Under the pieces are notes generated by a model. It saw only the letters and a list, made by a program, of their open reading frames with translations, did no database searches and was not told the DNA's origin. Shown in pieces: positions 27,046-37,043 of a DNA stretch of 64,000 nt (its first letter is position 1; each line of letters begins with the position of its first letter). The stretch is from Paenibacillus woosongensis (GTDB lineage Bacteria; Bacillota; Bacilli; Paenibacillales; Paenibacillaceae): NCBI RefSeq assembly GCF_030122845.1, contig NZ_CP126084.1, positions 248,001 to 312,000 of the forward strand, given 5' to 3'. A program made the position numbers and the translations under genes.

Positions 27046-28029
27046 TCAGATCGAATCTGCGTTTCCTCCGCCACGATGCTGTAGCGCCGCAATCTCATCC
27101 AATTTTGCCAGGGAGGCGATTGCCCCTTTCCGCGTGGTCGCTATCGCGCCTGCCGCATTGGCGAACGCCACCGCTCTTTCCAGTTCATTTCTTTCCCACT
27201 CCGTCACCGGTTTATCCAGCTCCAGCAGTCGGTAAATAAAAGCGCCCATAAAGCCGTCACCCGCTGCTGTGGTATCTACTGGGGTTACCGGATAGGAGCC
27301 CACATTGCCAGACACTGTCCGGTTGGCATAATAAGTTCCTTTTGCTCCCCGCGTGACGAGTAATAGCGCGATAGGATAGCTGTTCAAGAGCTGCCCTGCT
27401 CCATCCGCCAAATCCTGACTTCCTGTCAGGAAGACCAGTTCTTCTTCAGATACTTTTACGATGTCTGCCAGATGTAGCCCTTCTTCCATCGCAGCCCTGC
27501 TGTGGGCATCATCCATCCATAACGCAGGCCGCCAGTTAGGATCGTAGGTGATAAGTGCCCCATGCGATTTGGCCAGCCGGACCGCCTGAACTGTAGCGCT
27601 GTAAGCAGGCTCGGTGGTCATGGAGATCGACCCGAAATGAAAGATCCGTGTGCTGCTAAGCAGTTCACGATTCACCTCATCGAAAGTCAGCTCAGCATCC
27701 GCGCCCGGATGTCGGTAGAAATGAAAGCTCCGCTCCCCGTCACCATCCAAATGTACAAACGCCATCGTCGTATGGGCTGTCCTTGTCTGGACCAACCCGC
27801 TGTCCGCGATATTTTCGGCAACCAATGCTTCCCGCAGATACTGACCGAACGGATCATCGCCGACTTTTCCAACAAAAGCCGTATGCTTGCCGAGCCGCGA
27901 CAATGCGGCCAGCACATTCACCGGAGCGCCTCCGGCATTTCGCTCAAAGTAGGGGTTACCCGCAGGAGATGTCCCCGCAGGAGTAAAATCTATCAGCAGC
28001 TCACCGAGCGCCACCGCATCATATTTCAT
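27046..28029 (-). CDS. scrK: Fructokinase (PfkB family)
   Basis: Sugar kinase of 327 residues expected to phosphorylate fructose released by the two GH32 enzymes upstream. Key segments are GELLIDF near the start, the substrate-binding NAGGAPVNVLAALSRLG near residue 40, FHFGSISM, DPNWRPALW near residue 168, and VDTTAAGDGFMGAF near residue 260 with the catalytic Asp. ATG 28029 has AAGGAG six bases upstream, better than the in-frame start at 28053. It is the last gene of the fructan locus. Confidence 0.9.
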   Translation of the reverse strand: MKYDAVALGELLIDFTPAGTSPAGNPYFERNAGGAPVNVLAALSRLGKHTAFVGKVGDDPFGQYLREALVAENIADSGLVQTRTAHTTMAFVHLDGDGERSFHFYRHPGADAELTFDEVNRELLSSTRIFHFGSISMTTEPAYSATVQAVRLAKSHGALITYDPNWRPALWMDDAHSRAAMEEGLHLADIVKVSEEELVFLTGSQDLADGAGQLLNSYPIALLLVTRGAKGTYYANRTVSGNVGSYPVTPVDTTAAGDGFMGAFIYRLLELDKPVTEWERNELERAVAFANAAGAIATTRKGAIASLAKLDEIAALQHRGGGNADSI

Positions 28030-28079
28030 CGTTCGTTGCTCCTTCGTTATCAATTCAGATCAGTAGAATGGCTGCAGCA

Positions 28080-28919
28080 TTACCCTTTTACACCAGACAT
28101 CGTAATGCCCTGAATGTAATAGCGCTGCAAGAACAGAAACAGGATCAGGATCGGAACCGTGGAAATGGTGCTTGCCGCAAGAATCTTAGACCAATCCGTT
28201 CCTTCCACCGAGGAGAACGCGGCAATAGCTACCTGGATCATCTGTTTTTTGTCGTCATTGATTACGATCAGCGGCCATAGATACGAATCCCAATTACCGA
28301 GAAAGGTCATTAGTGCGAGGGTGATCATTGGTGGGACGGTCGCAGGCAAGACAATGCTGGAAAAGGTTCGCAGCATCGAGGCCCCGTCGATTTTGGCCGC
28401 CTCCAGAATCTCATCGGGAATCTCCGCGAAGAACTGCCGCAGCAGAAAGATCCCGAACACGGACAGCATTGAAGGAATCACCAACGCCTTATAGGAGTTG
28501 AGCCAGCCGAAATAATTCATCAGCAGATAGTTCGGGACCAGCGTCACTTCACCAGGAATAATCATCGCCGACATGAACAGTGCGAAGACAACCGCTTTTC
28601 CACGGAAACGCAGTTTGGCAAAAGCAAACGCCGACATCGAATTCACCAGCAGCACCAGCAAGGTCACAATCCCTGCAACGAACAGTGTATTGGCGATATA
28701 GCGAATAAATGGGTTGCCCTCATTGAAGATAACCTCTTTAAAGTTAGCCAGCGTTGGCTGGACAGGAACGAACAAATGATAATTCAGGCTAGAGGAGTAC
28801 TTGAACAGTTCCTCATAAGGTCGCAGTGAACCTGAGATCATCCAGAGGATCGGGATAATTGAAATGACAGCCAGGACGGTCATAACCGTATACTTAACAA
28901 TGCTTGCAAAGCGGTTCAT
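28080..28919 (-). CDS. Fructan-locus ABC transporter permease (MalG-like)
   Basis: Membrane permease of 279 residues, six TM helices, carbohydrate-uptake family CUT1. The EAA loop ILEAAKIDGASMLRTFSSIV is near residue 165. The N-terminal PILWMISGSLRPYEELF and C-terminal LQRYYIQGITMSGVKG are standard for MalG-type proteins. It lies 82 bp after the partner permease and 50 bp before the fructokinase. With that partner and the binding lipoprotein at 37201-38529 it should import fructo-oligosaccharides released by the secreted GH32 enzyme. No ATPase is encoded in the locus. Confidence 0.9.
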   Translation of the reverse strand: MNRFASIVKYTVMTVLAVISIIPILWMISGSLRPYEELFKYSSSLNYHLFVPVQPTLANFKEVIFNEGNPFIRYIANTLFVAGIVTLLVLLVNSMSAFAFAKLRFRGKAVVFALFMSAMIIPGEVTLVPNYLLMNYFGWLNSYKALVIPSMLSVFGIFLLRQFFAEIPDEILEAAKIDGASMLRTFSSIVLPATVPPMITLALMTFLGNWDSYLWPLIVINDDKKQMIQVAIAAFSSVEGTDWSKILAASTISTVPILILFLFLQRYYIQGITMSGVKG

Positions 28920-29001
28920 GTGTATTCCTCCTAGTAGTTTAGCGAAACGACCGTTTCTTTGAAATGACCCTGCAGCGAGATTGGCTTTAGAAGCTCCACC
29001 A

Positions 29002-29937
29002 TTAATATTCCGCGTTCCGAAACAGTCTCATTTGCACAAGCGAGATCACGAGAACAATCACGAACAGAATAAAGGCGGCAGCGGTGGCGTAACCCATCTG
29101 CATCTGCTGGAAGGCCATTTTATAAATATAATAGACTGCGGTTTCGGTAGCCCCGTTGGGTCCTCCACCGGTCAATACAAAGACAAGGCCGGACAGCTTT
29201 ATTGCATCGATTGTCGTCATAATAACGACGAAGGCCGTGGTACGGTTCAGCAAAGGAAGCGTAATGCGGAAGAACTGCTGTATTTTTGTAGCACCGTCCA
29301 CCCGGGCCGCCTCGTACAAATCCTGCGGAATGTTATTCAGTCCGGCCAGGAAGATAATCATGAAAAAGCCGACGCCTTTCCATATCCCCAGCATGATCAC
29401 GCCGTACATCGCTGTCTCCGGGTTGGAGAGGAAGTTGGTGGTGGGCAGGTGAAACGTCTTCAGCACATTGTTCAGAATCCCAAATTCCTTGTTGTAGATC
29501 AGCTTGAACACGGTTGCGGCCACTGCCGTAGAAATAACAACCGGAATGAAATAGAGTGTGCGGAACAGCCCAGTGAGCGCGAATTTTTTCTGGACTAACA
29601 GGGCTAAGCACAGTGAAATACTGGTCTGAATCGGAATAACAATGATGGCAAAATGAAACGAATGCCTGAGACTGGCCAGGAAATCCCTGTCCGTCAACAG
29701 ATTCTTGTAATTGTCCAACCCGATAAAGCTGCGAGTCGACCCCACCAGGTTATAATTCTGGAAGCTGATCACAAAGGCTTGCAGCATCGGATAAAATACA
29801 AAAATGAGCAGCAAAGCAAAGGAAGGCAGCACGAACCACCAGGCGGTCCTTTCTTCTCCCCGCAGATACCGGTTGGGCTTTTTGCTTGCAAGTATAGATT
29901 TGGAGCCAGACTCGGCTGCCGATGTAACGCTTGTCAT
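29002..29937 (-). CDS. Fructan-locus ABC transporter permease (MalF-like)
   Basis: Permease of about 311 residues with six TM helices. WWFVLPSFALLLIFVFYPML is TM1 and DLYEAARVDGATKIQQFFRI is the EAA loop near residue 215, followed by TLPLLNRTTAFVVIM. Start choice: ATG 29937 has GGAGTG at good spacing; a TTG at 29958 would overlap the stop of the GH32 gene upstream but has a poor site. It pairs with the MalG-like permease downstream. Substrate is inferred from the flanking fructan hydrolases. Confidence 0.9.
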   Translation of the reverse strand: MTSVTSAAESGSKSILASKKPNRYLRGEERTAWWFVLPSFALLLIFVFYPMLQAFVISFQNYNLVGSTRSFIGLDNYKNLLTDRDFLASLRHSFHFAIIVIPIQTSISLCLALLVQKKFALTGLFRTLYFIPVVISTAVAATVFKLIYNKEFGILNNVLKTFHLPTTNFLSNPETAMYGVIMLGIWKGVGFFMIIFLAGLNNIPQDLYEAARVDGATKIQQFFRITLPLLNRTTAFVVIMTTIDAIKLSGLVFVLTGGGPNGATETAVYYIYKMAFQQMQMGYATAAAFILFVIVLVISLVQMRLFRNAEY

Positions 29938-29954
29938 GATCTTTTCACTCCATT

Positions 29955-31853
29955 TCAATCCGGTTTATATACGAACACGTTCATCACGGCATAAATTTGC
30001 CCACCCGGAGCAAGAACTTTAATCTCCGCATGCCCTTCCTTGACCCCCTTTACGACAGCGGATGTTCCGGTACGGCTATCCACCTGTGCAACCGTCTCAT
30101 CACTCGATAACCAGGTAAGCTCCTGGGGAGCTGTTAGCGGAACGACCGCCGCTTCCGCTTCCGCAGTGCCGCCAAGTGGAACATCTACACTGGAATGGCT
30201 AAGCAGAACGCGAAGCGGTTTCGAGCCGTCGGGATCCTCATCCCGCCATATACTGGCCATCGGATAAAAGACGGCCTGGTCCAGCGTCACGTTCCCCTTT
30301 TTCACATACAACTCCAATCCGTTGCTGGTAGCCCCCGGGAACAAAATACTGGAAACCACTGTCTCGCCGTCTGCGCCGAACACCTCCAGCGTCGATTCAT
30401 CCACATAAATACGCAGCTTAATTTTCCCGTTTACGGCTCTTAGGGGAGCCTTAACCGTTTCGGCAAACTCGGCTTCAAATGAGCTGTCGCCGGATTTGGT
30501 CCGATCTATCGTCAGTGTAGAATTAACGCTGTTATAAGATACAATTGTTTCCTGATTTCCGCCTTTTCTCAGTTTGAAGCCGAATTCCGCTTCTTCTTGC
30601 ACGGTGAACTCGGTATCGAGTTCATAGGAACTCCCTCGCAGGCCGACCAGGGGATTGTTGCCCGGCTCCAGCCGCTGGGTTCCCACCTTGACAGCTTGGC
30701 CACGCAAAGCCTCCAGCTCTTGCACCGGCTGCTGGACAAGGCGCAATCCCTCACCAGGAATGTCACGCAGCTTCAGCTCCCGCGGGAGCGACATATTACC
30801 TTTCCACGGATCGGTCGGCATGGAGAACGGATAGCGCCAGTTGGACATCCAGCCGACATAGATACGGCGGCCATCCGTCTGCGGAATATCCGAGTAGGAC
30901 ACTGCGGCGTAGAAGTCTCTTCCGTAATCGGTCCACAGCACTTTGGAGGGCTCATTCTCGTTCTTGAACGTCCGGCCGTCGAAGCTGCCGACAAAATATT
31001 GCGCTGTCGATCCACGGGTCGTTTTGTTATTTCCAATGCTGAGCGCCAATACCCATCGGGTCTCCTTGCTGCCTTCCACGGGAAGCTCGAACAGATCCGG
31101 ACATTCCCAAACGGCGGCATGCGAACCCTGGTCGGCGCCGAATTCGCTGGCCATCTGCCAGGTCTTCAGGTCTGGAGAGGTATAGAATCTCACCCGGTTG
31201 TCCACCGAGACAACCATCACCCAAGAGTGTGAGGGTTCATGCCAGAACACCTTGGGATCTCTGAAATCCTTGAGTCCGGGATTCGGAATAACGGGATTGC
31301 CCTCATATTTGGTCCAGGTGCGTCCTTTATCCGAGCTGTAAGCCAGGCTCTGCGACTGCGTTCCTCCTTTGAAATGGGTGAAGATCGCCACCAACCCCGC
31401 TTTGCCGTCAAAAAAACCGCTCGTATCCTTCCAGTCCACCACCGCGCTGCCTGACCAAATCTCCCCGAGCGAATCACGCATCAGAGCTACCGGCAGATGC
31501 TGCCAATGAATCAGGTCCGTGCTGACGGCGTGACCCCACTGGCCGCTATTCTGGTAGAACTGGTGATATTCACCTTCAAAATAAACCATTCCATTTGGAT
31601 CGCTCATATTCCCGCTTTCCGGCGACAGATGATACTGTGGGCGGTACAGCTCCGTGTAGTAATTGGGAATCGCAGAAAACTGAAAAGCCGCAGGTGCAGT
31701 ATTAGAGACGGCATTGGATGGAGTTTTAGAATCAGAAGCATTCATTTCACTTCCTCCTGATCCGTTATTGTTGGTACTGCCGCCAATGTCGCAGCCTGCT
31801 ATAACCAGCAGCATTACAGCTACACATGCCAGCTTGCTTGTAGTTTTGATCAT
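29955..31853 (-). CDS. Secreted GH32 fructan hydrolase lipoprotein with Ig-like domain
   Basis: Levanase/inulinase-type enzyme of 632 residues, membrane-anchored outside the cell by a lipobox (VIAGC, Cys21) after the signal peptide. A Ser/Asn-rich linker leads to the GH32 five-blade propeller. The nucleophile is Asp85 in MSDPNGMVY, the transition-state stabiliser Asp199 in FRDPK, and the acid/base Glu250 in WECPDLF. The beta-sandwich GH32 C-terminal domain follows, then a C-terminal Big_2/Ig-like domain (about 555-632, TAPQELTWLSSDETVAQVD). It hydrolyses levan, inulin or sucrose-type beta-fructosides at the cell surface. It lies 12 bp after the intracellular GH32 gene. Confidence 0.93.
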   Translation of the reverse strand: MIKTTSKLACVAVMLLVIAGCDIGGSTNNNGSGGSEMNASDSKTPSNAVSNTAPAAFQFSAIPNYYTELYRPQYHLSPESGNMSDPNGMVYFEGEYHQFYQNSGQWGHAVSTDLIHWQHLPVALMRDSLGEIWSGSAVVDWKDTSGFFDGKAGLVAIFTHFKGGTQSQSLAYSSDKGRTWTKYEGNPVIPNPGLKDFRDPKVFWHEPSHSWVMVVSVDNRVRFYTSPDLKTWQMASEFGADQGSHAAVWECPDLFELPVEGSKETRWVLALSIGNNKTTRGSTAQYFVGSFDGRTFKNENEPSKVLWTDYGRDFYAAVSYSDIPQTDGRRIYVGWMSNWRYPFSMPTDPWKGNMSLPRELKLRDIPGEGLRLVQQPVQELEALRGQAVKVGTQRLEPGNNPLVGLRGSSYELDTEFTVQEEAEFGFKLRKGGNQETIVSYNSVNSTLTIDRTKSGDSSFEAEFAETVKAPLRAVNGKIKLRIYVDESTLEVFGADGETVVSSILFPGATSNGLELYVKKGNVTLDQAVFYPMASIWRDEDPDGSKPLRVLLSHSSVDVPLGGTAEAEAAVVPLTAPQELTWLSSDETVAQVDSRTGTSAVVKGVKEGHAEIKVLAPGGQIYAVMNVFVYKPD

Positions 31854-31865
31854 AGTCCCTCCTGA

Positions 31866-33368
31866 CTAGCTCCAGATAGATTTGAGATTCCACATATTCA
31901 GCGACTGCAGCGTTATATTTCCACCCTTCGCCTTCATTGTTATTCCGCCGGTTAGAGCAGACGGATACACCCGGCCTGTCAGCACATAGCGGCCATCATT
32001 TACAAACACCTCAATCGAGGAACGGTCGACAAATACCTGCAGTTTAAGCGTGGCTCCGTTAGTATCTGATGTTTCCGTACTTACTGAAACTTCACTTATC
32101 GATGCATCGCCATGGCCGGAAGCGCTGCAATCCAGGATCAGCTTGTTTTCCCGGAGCAAATAGCGGATTACCGTCGATTCTCCGCTCCCCTCTACTGCAA
32201 GCAAAGTAATCTCAAGACGCTCAGCTTGTGTGCCGTCCAGAGCAAACTCAGCAATCCATTCAAAACCCTGTCCGTCCCTAACGCTCCACTCCACATCATT
32301 CCCGTTAGAGAGGGTCACCCCGGAAGCTATTATTCCATCCTCCCGCAGGAGTTCCAGCTCGGGAACTGGCCGTGAAACCAGCTTGCCTTCCGGCAGCAAC
32401 ACCAACTCTCGCGGCAATGTCATTGCCCCATACCACCCGCGATCCTCACGGGCCATCTCCGAACCCCAGTGATCCATCCAAGCGATCATAATTCTTCTGC
32501 CCTTGTCGTCCAACAAAGTCTGTGCAGCATAAAAATCAGGACCATGATCAAGCTTCGCTTGAGCCTCCGGTATAAACTTGCCGCTGGCGTAATCCATTTC
32601 GCCGATCATATATAAATTTTTGGCATCCTGCATATTCATCGGTGATAGTACAAGCACATGCTTATCTCCTAGCGGGAACAAATCGGGGCATTCCCACATG
32701 TCCCCTTGAGTGCCGTCGCTCTCCGCAGCCGTCCCCATGTATTCCCATCGCTCCAAATCCTCCGATTGGTAGAGCAACGCCTTACCTTTGCCTTCTTTCC
32801 CGGAACCCAGCACCATATACCACAGACCTTCATGACGCCATACCTTGGGATCACGGAAGCCGAGGTTCCCTGTATCGGGCGAACCTGGAATCAGAGGGTT
32901 TCCGGAATGTTTGTCAAAAACTACCCCGTCCACGCTGCTCGCTGCGCACTGCACTTCCATCGGCTCCCGGCCGTCCACATGCCCGGTGTAGATTAGGGTT
33001 AGCCTGCCATCAATCTCCACAGCACTGCCGGACCAGCACCCGTAACCGCCCTCCTGCCCAAGCTCATAAGGCTCCGTAGGTGCTAAAGCAATAGGAAGGT
33101 GTTTCCAATGCACCAAATCCTTGCTTACAGCATGGCCCCAGTGCATCGGCCCCCATTTGTCACTATAGGGGTGATGCTGATAAAACAGATGATATTCCCC
33201 TTTATATTGGATCAGCCCATTAGGGTCGTTCATCCAGCCAGCCTGCGGAAGCACATGGTACTGCAGCCGGTAGTCATCCCGAGCCGCAGCCTCTGCCTGT
33301 GCCGCCACCGCTTTCTCCGCCAGCCGGATGCTCTCTTTATGTGCTTGGTTCTCACCCGAAACATTCAT
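31866..33368 (-). CDS. Intracellular GH32 beta-fructofuranosidase / sucrose-6-phosphate hydrolase
   Basis: GH32 enzyme of 500 residues without signal peptide. The nucleophile is Asp48 in WMNDPNGL, the stabiliser Asp173 in FRDPKVW, and the acid/base Glu226 in WECPDLFPL. The C-terminal beta-sandwich contains LQVFVDRSSIEVFVNDG. It should cleave imported fructo-oligosaccharides or sucrose(-phosphate) to fructose for the kinase in the same locus. The ATG follows TAGGAGC. A hairpin pair lies between the regulator gene and this one, so it may head a separate transcript with the following four genes. Confidence 0.93.
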   Translation of the reverse strand: MNVSGENQAHKESIRLAEKAVAAQAEAAARDDYRLQYHVLPQAGWMNDPNGLIQYKGEYHLFYQHHPYSDKWGPMHWGHAVSKDLVHWKHLPIALAPTEPYELGQEGGYGCWSGSAVEIDGRLTLIYTGHVDGREPMEVQCAASSVDGVVFDKHSGNPLIPGSPDTGNLGFRDPKVWRHEGLWYMVLGSGKEGKGKALLYQSEDLERWEYMGTAAESDGTQGDMWECPDLFPLGDKHVLVLSPMNMQDAKNLYMIGEMDYASGKFIPEAQAKLDHGPDFYAAQTLLDDKGRRIMIAWMDHWGSEMAREDRGWYGAMTLPRELVLLPEGKLVSRPVPELELLREDGIIASGVTLSNGNDVEWSVRDGQGFEWIAEFALDGTQAERLEITLLAVEGSGESTVIRYLLRENKLILDCSASGHGDASISEVSVSTETSDTNGATLKLQVFVDRSSIEVFVNDGRYVLTGRVYPSALTGGITMKAKGGNITLQSLNMWNLKSIWS

Positions 33369-33511
33369 GTTGCATGCTCCTATTCCTTGTTTGTTTTAGA
33401 CTATTGTAGCTAAACTATCGGAGAAATCATTTCAATATGATCAGTTAGGGAGTTGTGATGTTTTCAGGGAGTGGGGGAATGGAACGGGCACTTTGGCGTG
33501 AAACATAAAAT

Positions 33512-33541
33512 TGCCACATCAGAGTTCCGTCCAATGTGGCA
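33512..33541 (-). terminator. Terminator between the regulator gene and the GH32 genes
   Basis: TGCCACAT (33512-33519) pairs with ATGTGGCA (33534-33541). On the - strand it lies about 90 bp past the response-regulator stop and is followed by a U-rich ATTTTATGTTT. It separates the sensor/regulator transcript from the hydrolase/transporter transcript, or acts as an attenuator. Confidence 0.7.
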
Positions 33542-33548
33542 TTGCGCA

Positions 33549-33568
33549 GTCTATTTCTTAGAATAGAC
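33549..33568 (-). other. Second hairpin preceding the terminator
   Basis: GTCTATT (33549-33555) and AATAGAC (33562-33568) form a perfect 7-bp stem next to the terminator hairpin. Two adjacent stems suggest an RNA stability or antitermination arrangement; no partner is identified. Confidence 0.4.
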
Positions 33569-33630
33569 AATATTATTGATGCTGTCGCAGAACAGGCAGA
33601 ACTGCACTGAAAGCTTCGCTATCGTTAGGA

Positions 33631-35256
33631 CTACCCGTGCGTGTGATTCTTCAAATACCATTCACGGTAATCCTTGGGGCTTTTGCCCATGTTTTTCTTG
33701 AAAGAAGTGCTGAAATAGCTGGAGCTGGAATAGCCGACAAGCATGGCGATATCGGTCAGCTTCAGTTCGTTCTCTTGCAAAAGCTGCTCCGCCTTGGCCA
33801 TTCTCAGCTTGGTGACATAGTCGCTGAACGTAATGCCCACATGCTGCTTGAACAGCCCAGATAAATAGGTCTCATTCAGATGAAACATTTCGGCGAGTGA
33901 AGAGAGCGTCAACTCGTAAGAGAAATTCTCCTCCACGTATTTTCTGACCGCCTCGACCATATGCTGTCCACTGGAGAAGCGGAGCTTCTTCACTTCCTCC
34001 ATGACAAGCTGCGCCAGCTCATCTATTTGCCCCAGCACGCCTTCACGCGACTGGTAATCGGAAATGGTCATCTGACAGTTCCACAAATACTTCTGCAGTG
34101 CGGAGCCGCCGAGCTCGAACTTCTTAGCGATGGAGCTGAACATCAGCAGGATCCGCAGGGCCAGAAAGGTAAAAGCAAACATCGGCGTATCTCTTTCGCT
34201 GCTGAAAATGGTGTCAAGCTGCTGGCGGAAGGTGCTCATGTCCAAATTTTCAATCGCCTGCACCAGCTTCCGCTCCACCTCCGGGGTAAAGGCCAGCGTA
34301 AGCTCCATCACCCGGTTCCGTTCACCCTCTCCATCTTTATACACCGTGCTTTGACTCCAGGACAGCATGCAGGAAGCATAACCGTTCTTCAGACGCTTGA
34401 GTCCCGTCACTTCCTCGCCAATCCCCGTCACACATTCCAGCTTCAGGTAACTGGCGATGTTTCGTTTCAGTTCTTCAACGAACCGTTCCGTTCGATCGGC
34501 ATGCTCCGGCCCCGATTTCATAATAACCAGAAAATACATCATCGCAGAATTGGCGACATCGCAGAACGGATAGATTTCTTTCCGCTTAGCAGCCGTCTCC
34601 CGGCATAGCATTTGAAAAGCCAAATTGAGCAGATCCCGGCGGTCCTGCAGGTCCGCCATCCGCCCCGGCGGCACTCTCATCTCCACAGCGACAAACTGCA
34701 GCTTCAGATCATCCGCCGTCAGCGGGGTCAGTTGCAGCTGCTGCAGCCGTTCTTGGATAGCTGCCAGGCTGTACCACTCGTCTTTGACCATTTGCAGCAA
34801 AAAATTCTCCTGCATCAGCCGCAGCTGCTCATTTTTCAACAGCAGATCCTGTTGTGAGATCTGCAGGCTTTTTTGCTCCTGTTCAAATTCTTCACCCAGT
34901 TTGCCAAGCAGCTCTTTCAGTTCTGCGCGGGCTACCGGCTTCAGCAAATAATCCTTCACTCCAAGCTGTATGGCCGATTTTAGATAATCAAAGTCAGAGT
35001 ATCCCGACAGCACAACCGTCCTCAGCAGCGGATACTTTTTTTTGCAGATGCGGATAAATTCAATGCCGTCCATCTGCGGCATGCGGATATCGGAGATGAC
35101 CAGCTGCGGTAGCGGTCCCTGCTCCAGCAGCTGCAGCGCTTCATTGCCGCTGGAGGCCTCTGAGACAATCCGAAAGCCGGCGGCTTCCCAATCGATTTTG
35201 GCTTTGATACTGTTGCGAATCCCCCTCTCATCATCCACCAGCATAATCTCATACAT
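33631..35256 (-). CDS. YesN-type AraC response regulator of the fructan locus
   Basis: Response regulator of 541 residues. The receiver domain has acidic residues D8-D9 (LVDDERG), phospho-acceptor D56 (VISDIRMPQMDG) and the conserved Lys in LLKPVARAE. The central region contains coiled-coil-prone Gln/Leu-rich helices (about 130-180). The C-terminal AraC HTH pair (about 440-535) includes LNETYLSGLFKQHVGITFSD and SSSSYFSTSFKKNMGKSPKD. ATG 35256 is preferred over the in-frame GTG 35265 because it has the GAGGGGTG site. It follows the kinase immediately. It should activate the fructan genes when the kinase senses substrate. Confidence 0.92.
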   Translation of the reverse strand: MYEIMLVDDERGIRNSIKAKIDWEAAGFRIVSEASSGNEALQLLEQGPLPQLVISDIRMPQMDGIEFIRICKKKYPLLRTVVLSGYSDFDYLKSAIQLGVKDYLLKPVARAELKELLGKLGEEFEQEQKSLQISQQDLLLKNEQLRLMQENFLLQMVKDEWYSLAAIQERLQQLQLTPLTADDLKLQFVAVEMRVPPGRMADLQDRRDLLNLAFQMLCRETAAKRKEIYPFCDVANSAMMYFLVIMKSGPEHADRTERFVEELKRNIASYLKLECVTGIGEEVTGLKRLKNGYASCMLSWSQSTVYKDGEGERNRVMELTLAFTPEVERKLVQAIENLDMSTFRQQLDTIFSSERDTPMFAFTFLALRILLMFSSIAKKFELGGSALQKYLWNCQMTISDYQSREGVLGQIDELAQLVMEEVKKLRFSSGQHMVEAVRKYVEENFSYELTLSSLAEMFHLNETYLSGLFKQHVGITFSDYVTKLRMAKAEQLLQENELKLTDIAMLVGYSSSSYFSTSFKKNMGKSPKDYREWYLKNHTHG

Positions 35257-35261
35257 GATAT

Positions 35262-37043
35262 TCACCCCTCTATCAGTGGCAACTTCAGTGTAATGGTTGT
35301 TCCTGTGTGCAGCTTCGAATCAAGCACGGCTTCGAACTGCTCACCGTAATACAGGCGGCAGCGGGATAGCACATTGCGCAAGCCGATGCTGTCCCCTTTA
35401 TGATATAAGATTCCCACGCTGTCCCTCGACTCCGTATCGGCAAGAATACTGGCGATCAGTTCCGGAGTCATTCCTGAACCGTTATCCTGTATCTGCAAGT
35501 GCAGGCGCGCTCCGCACACCCTGGAGGTGATCGTAACCTCGGCGATTCCCCCTTTTTCCAGGCTGTACTTCACGGCATTCTCTACCAGCGGCTGCAGAAT
35601 AAACTTGGCGATCAACAGGTGATCCGCGGCGGAATCCTGCTGGATCGCCACCATCAGATGATCCTCATGCCGCAACTTTAGGAGGAACAGGTAGTCACGA
35701 ATATAACCGAGTTCCTCGCTGACCTGCACCAGATCCGTATCGAGACTCAGCGAATAGCGCATCATTTTGCCCAGCGCTTCCGTGGCATCCATGACCAGAT
35801 CCTCTCGTTTCATCGCCGCCAGACCGCTGATGATCTCCAGTGTATTGTTGTAAAAATGCGGATTGATCTGCAGTAGGAGCGCTTTGTATTCGGCATTTTT
35901 CCGGCGTAGATTGGTCTCGAATTCCGTTTCGATCAGATACTTCAGCCGATGGGTCATCTCCTCGAATACACCAGCCACATAGTCTACTTCACTTTGCCGG
36001 GATCTGGCCTTCGGCATATCCTTCAGCCCCAGCTCGAACTGCCCGTTTCTGACATGCCGCATGGCCCGGGCCATGGCACTTAGTGGCTTCGTTATATTGG
36101 TGGAGAGCCGCAGCGCGACAATGATCACAAGGATCAGTAGAACAAAGCTGGCAAGGAGCAGTGTTTCTTTGAGCTTCGTGATGGTGGCATACAGCTCCGC
36201 CTCCGGCACCTCGCCGATAATCAACCAATTCTGGGCAGGCAGCTTGCGGTAAAAGAGCAGATAGTCGGTCTCACCCTGGCGAAGCGAAAAAATACCACTG
36301 TTCTGTTCTCCACTGTGTTTCTGCAAATAAGCAAGTCCATCGCTAAGCACCTGCTGAGCTCCTGTCAGATCCTGATGAAGTACACTGTGGCCTTCAGATG
36401 TCAGTAAAAAGGCTTTGCCGCTTTTGCCGATGCTGATTTTATCCATATCCTGGCGCAGCAGCTCCGTAGGATAGTTGATTTTGATCACTCCGACATCCTG
36501 TAGGGACTGGAGCTGCACCAAGGGAAGCACAAGGCTGTTGATCTCGCGCGAACGCATGCTGTCGTCGGCCTGATCCCTGTCTTGGTGAGCCTGCGTCCAG
36601 CGCACGTCCTGCTCCTTATATTGTTCGTACCAGCTGCTCTTCAAATAACTTTGGTCCTGTGTCCATAACCCGCCTTCTCCCTTCGCAAAGGTGGATATGG
36701 AAATCACATTCGAATTATTGAGCGCATAGGAGGATAGCAGCTCACGCAGCTTTTTTTTGGCCATAAACTGTTCACTCCTAGTGCTCTCATCGTTCAGTGT
36801 GGCGGTTATCCATTCCTGTGTGATGCCGCTGCTCAGCACCTGGTTGCCCATATCCTCAATTTGCGTCAGCAGCGTGCTGACATGGGTGGCAAATTGGTCA
36901 ATGGTTTGCAGAGTGGAGGTCTGGGTAGATTTTCGGATCTGCTCCGCCGATTCCTTGCTGAGGATAAAGACAACTGACGTAATCGGAAGGATCAGCAGGA
37001 TTGAAAAGGCCAACATCAATCTGCTGCGTAACGAGTAGAACAT
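35262..37043 (-). CDS. YesM-type sensor histidine kinase of the fructan locus
   Basis: Membrane kinase of about 593 residues from ATG 37043. The open frame extends to 37223, but that segment contains a hairpin and no hydrophobic logic. TM1 is at residues about 8-28 (LMLAFSILLILPITSVVFIL), then an extracellular Cache-like sensor (to about 275), TM2 (about 280-300, LLASFVLLILVIIVAL) and HAMP. The His_kinase box is INPHFYNNTLEIISGLAAM, and the HATPase domain has LQPLVENAVKYSLEKGG and IQDNGSGMTPE. Its position just behind the binding-protein gene suggests that sugar-loaded binding protein or extracellular fructan is the cue. Confidence 0.92.
   Translation of the reverse strand: MFYSLRSRLMLAFSILLILPITSVVFILSKESAEQIRKSTQTSTLQTIDQFATHVSTLLTQIEDMGNQVLSSGITQEWITATLNDESTRSEQFMAKKKLRELLSSYALNNSNVISISTFAKGEGGLWTQDQSYLKSSWYEQYKEQDVRWTQAHQDRDQADDSMRSREINSLVLPLVQLQSLQDVGVIKINYPTELLRQDMDKISIGKSGKAFLLTSEGHSVLHQDLTGAQQVLSDGLAYLQKHSGEQNSGIFSLRQGETDYLLFYRKLPAQNWLIIGEVPEAELYATITKLKETLLLASFVLLILVIIVALRLSTNITKPLSAMARAMRHVRNGQFELGLKDMPKARSRQSEVDYVAGVFEEMTHRLKYLIETEFETNLRRKNAEYKALLLQINPHFYNNTLEIISGLAAMKREDLVMDATEALGKMMRYSLSLDTDLVQVSEELGYIRDYLFLLKLRHEDHLMVAIQQDSAADHLLIAKFILQPLVENAVKYSLEKGGIAEVTITSRVCGARLHLQIQDNGSGMTPELIASILADTESRDSVGILYHKGDSIGLRNVLSRCRLYYGEQFEAVLDSKLHTGTTITLKLPLIEG

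Noticed and set aside
30597..31232. 211-codon + strand ORF opposite the secreted GH32 gene
   Set aside because: Antisense frame with shadow-type composition; all GH32 catalytic motifs are on the other strand.
33961..34608. 215-codon + strand ORF opposite the YesN-type regulator
   Set aside because: His/Leu/Gln-rich shadow of the response regulator; no start signals.
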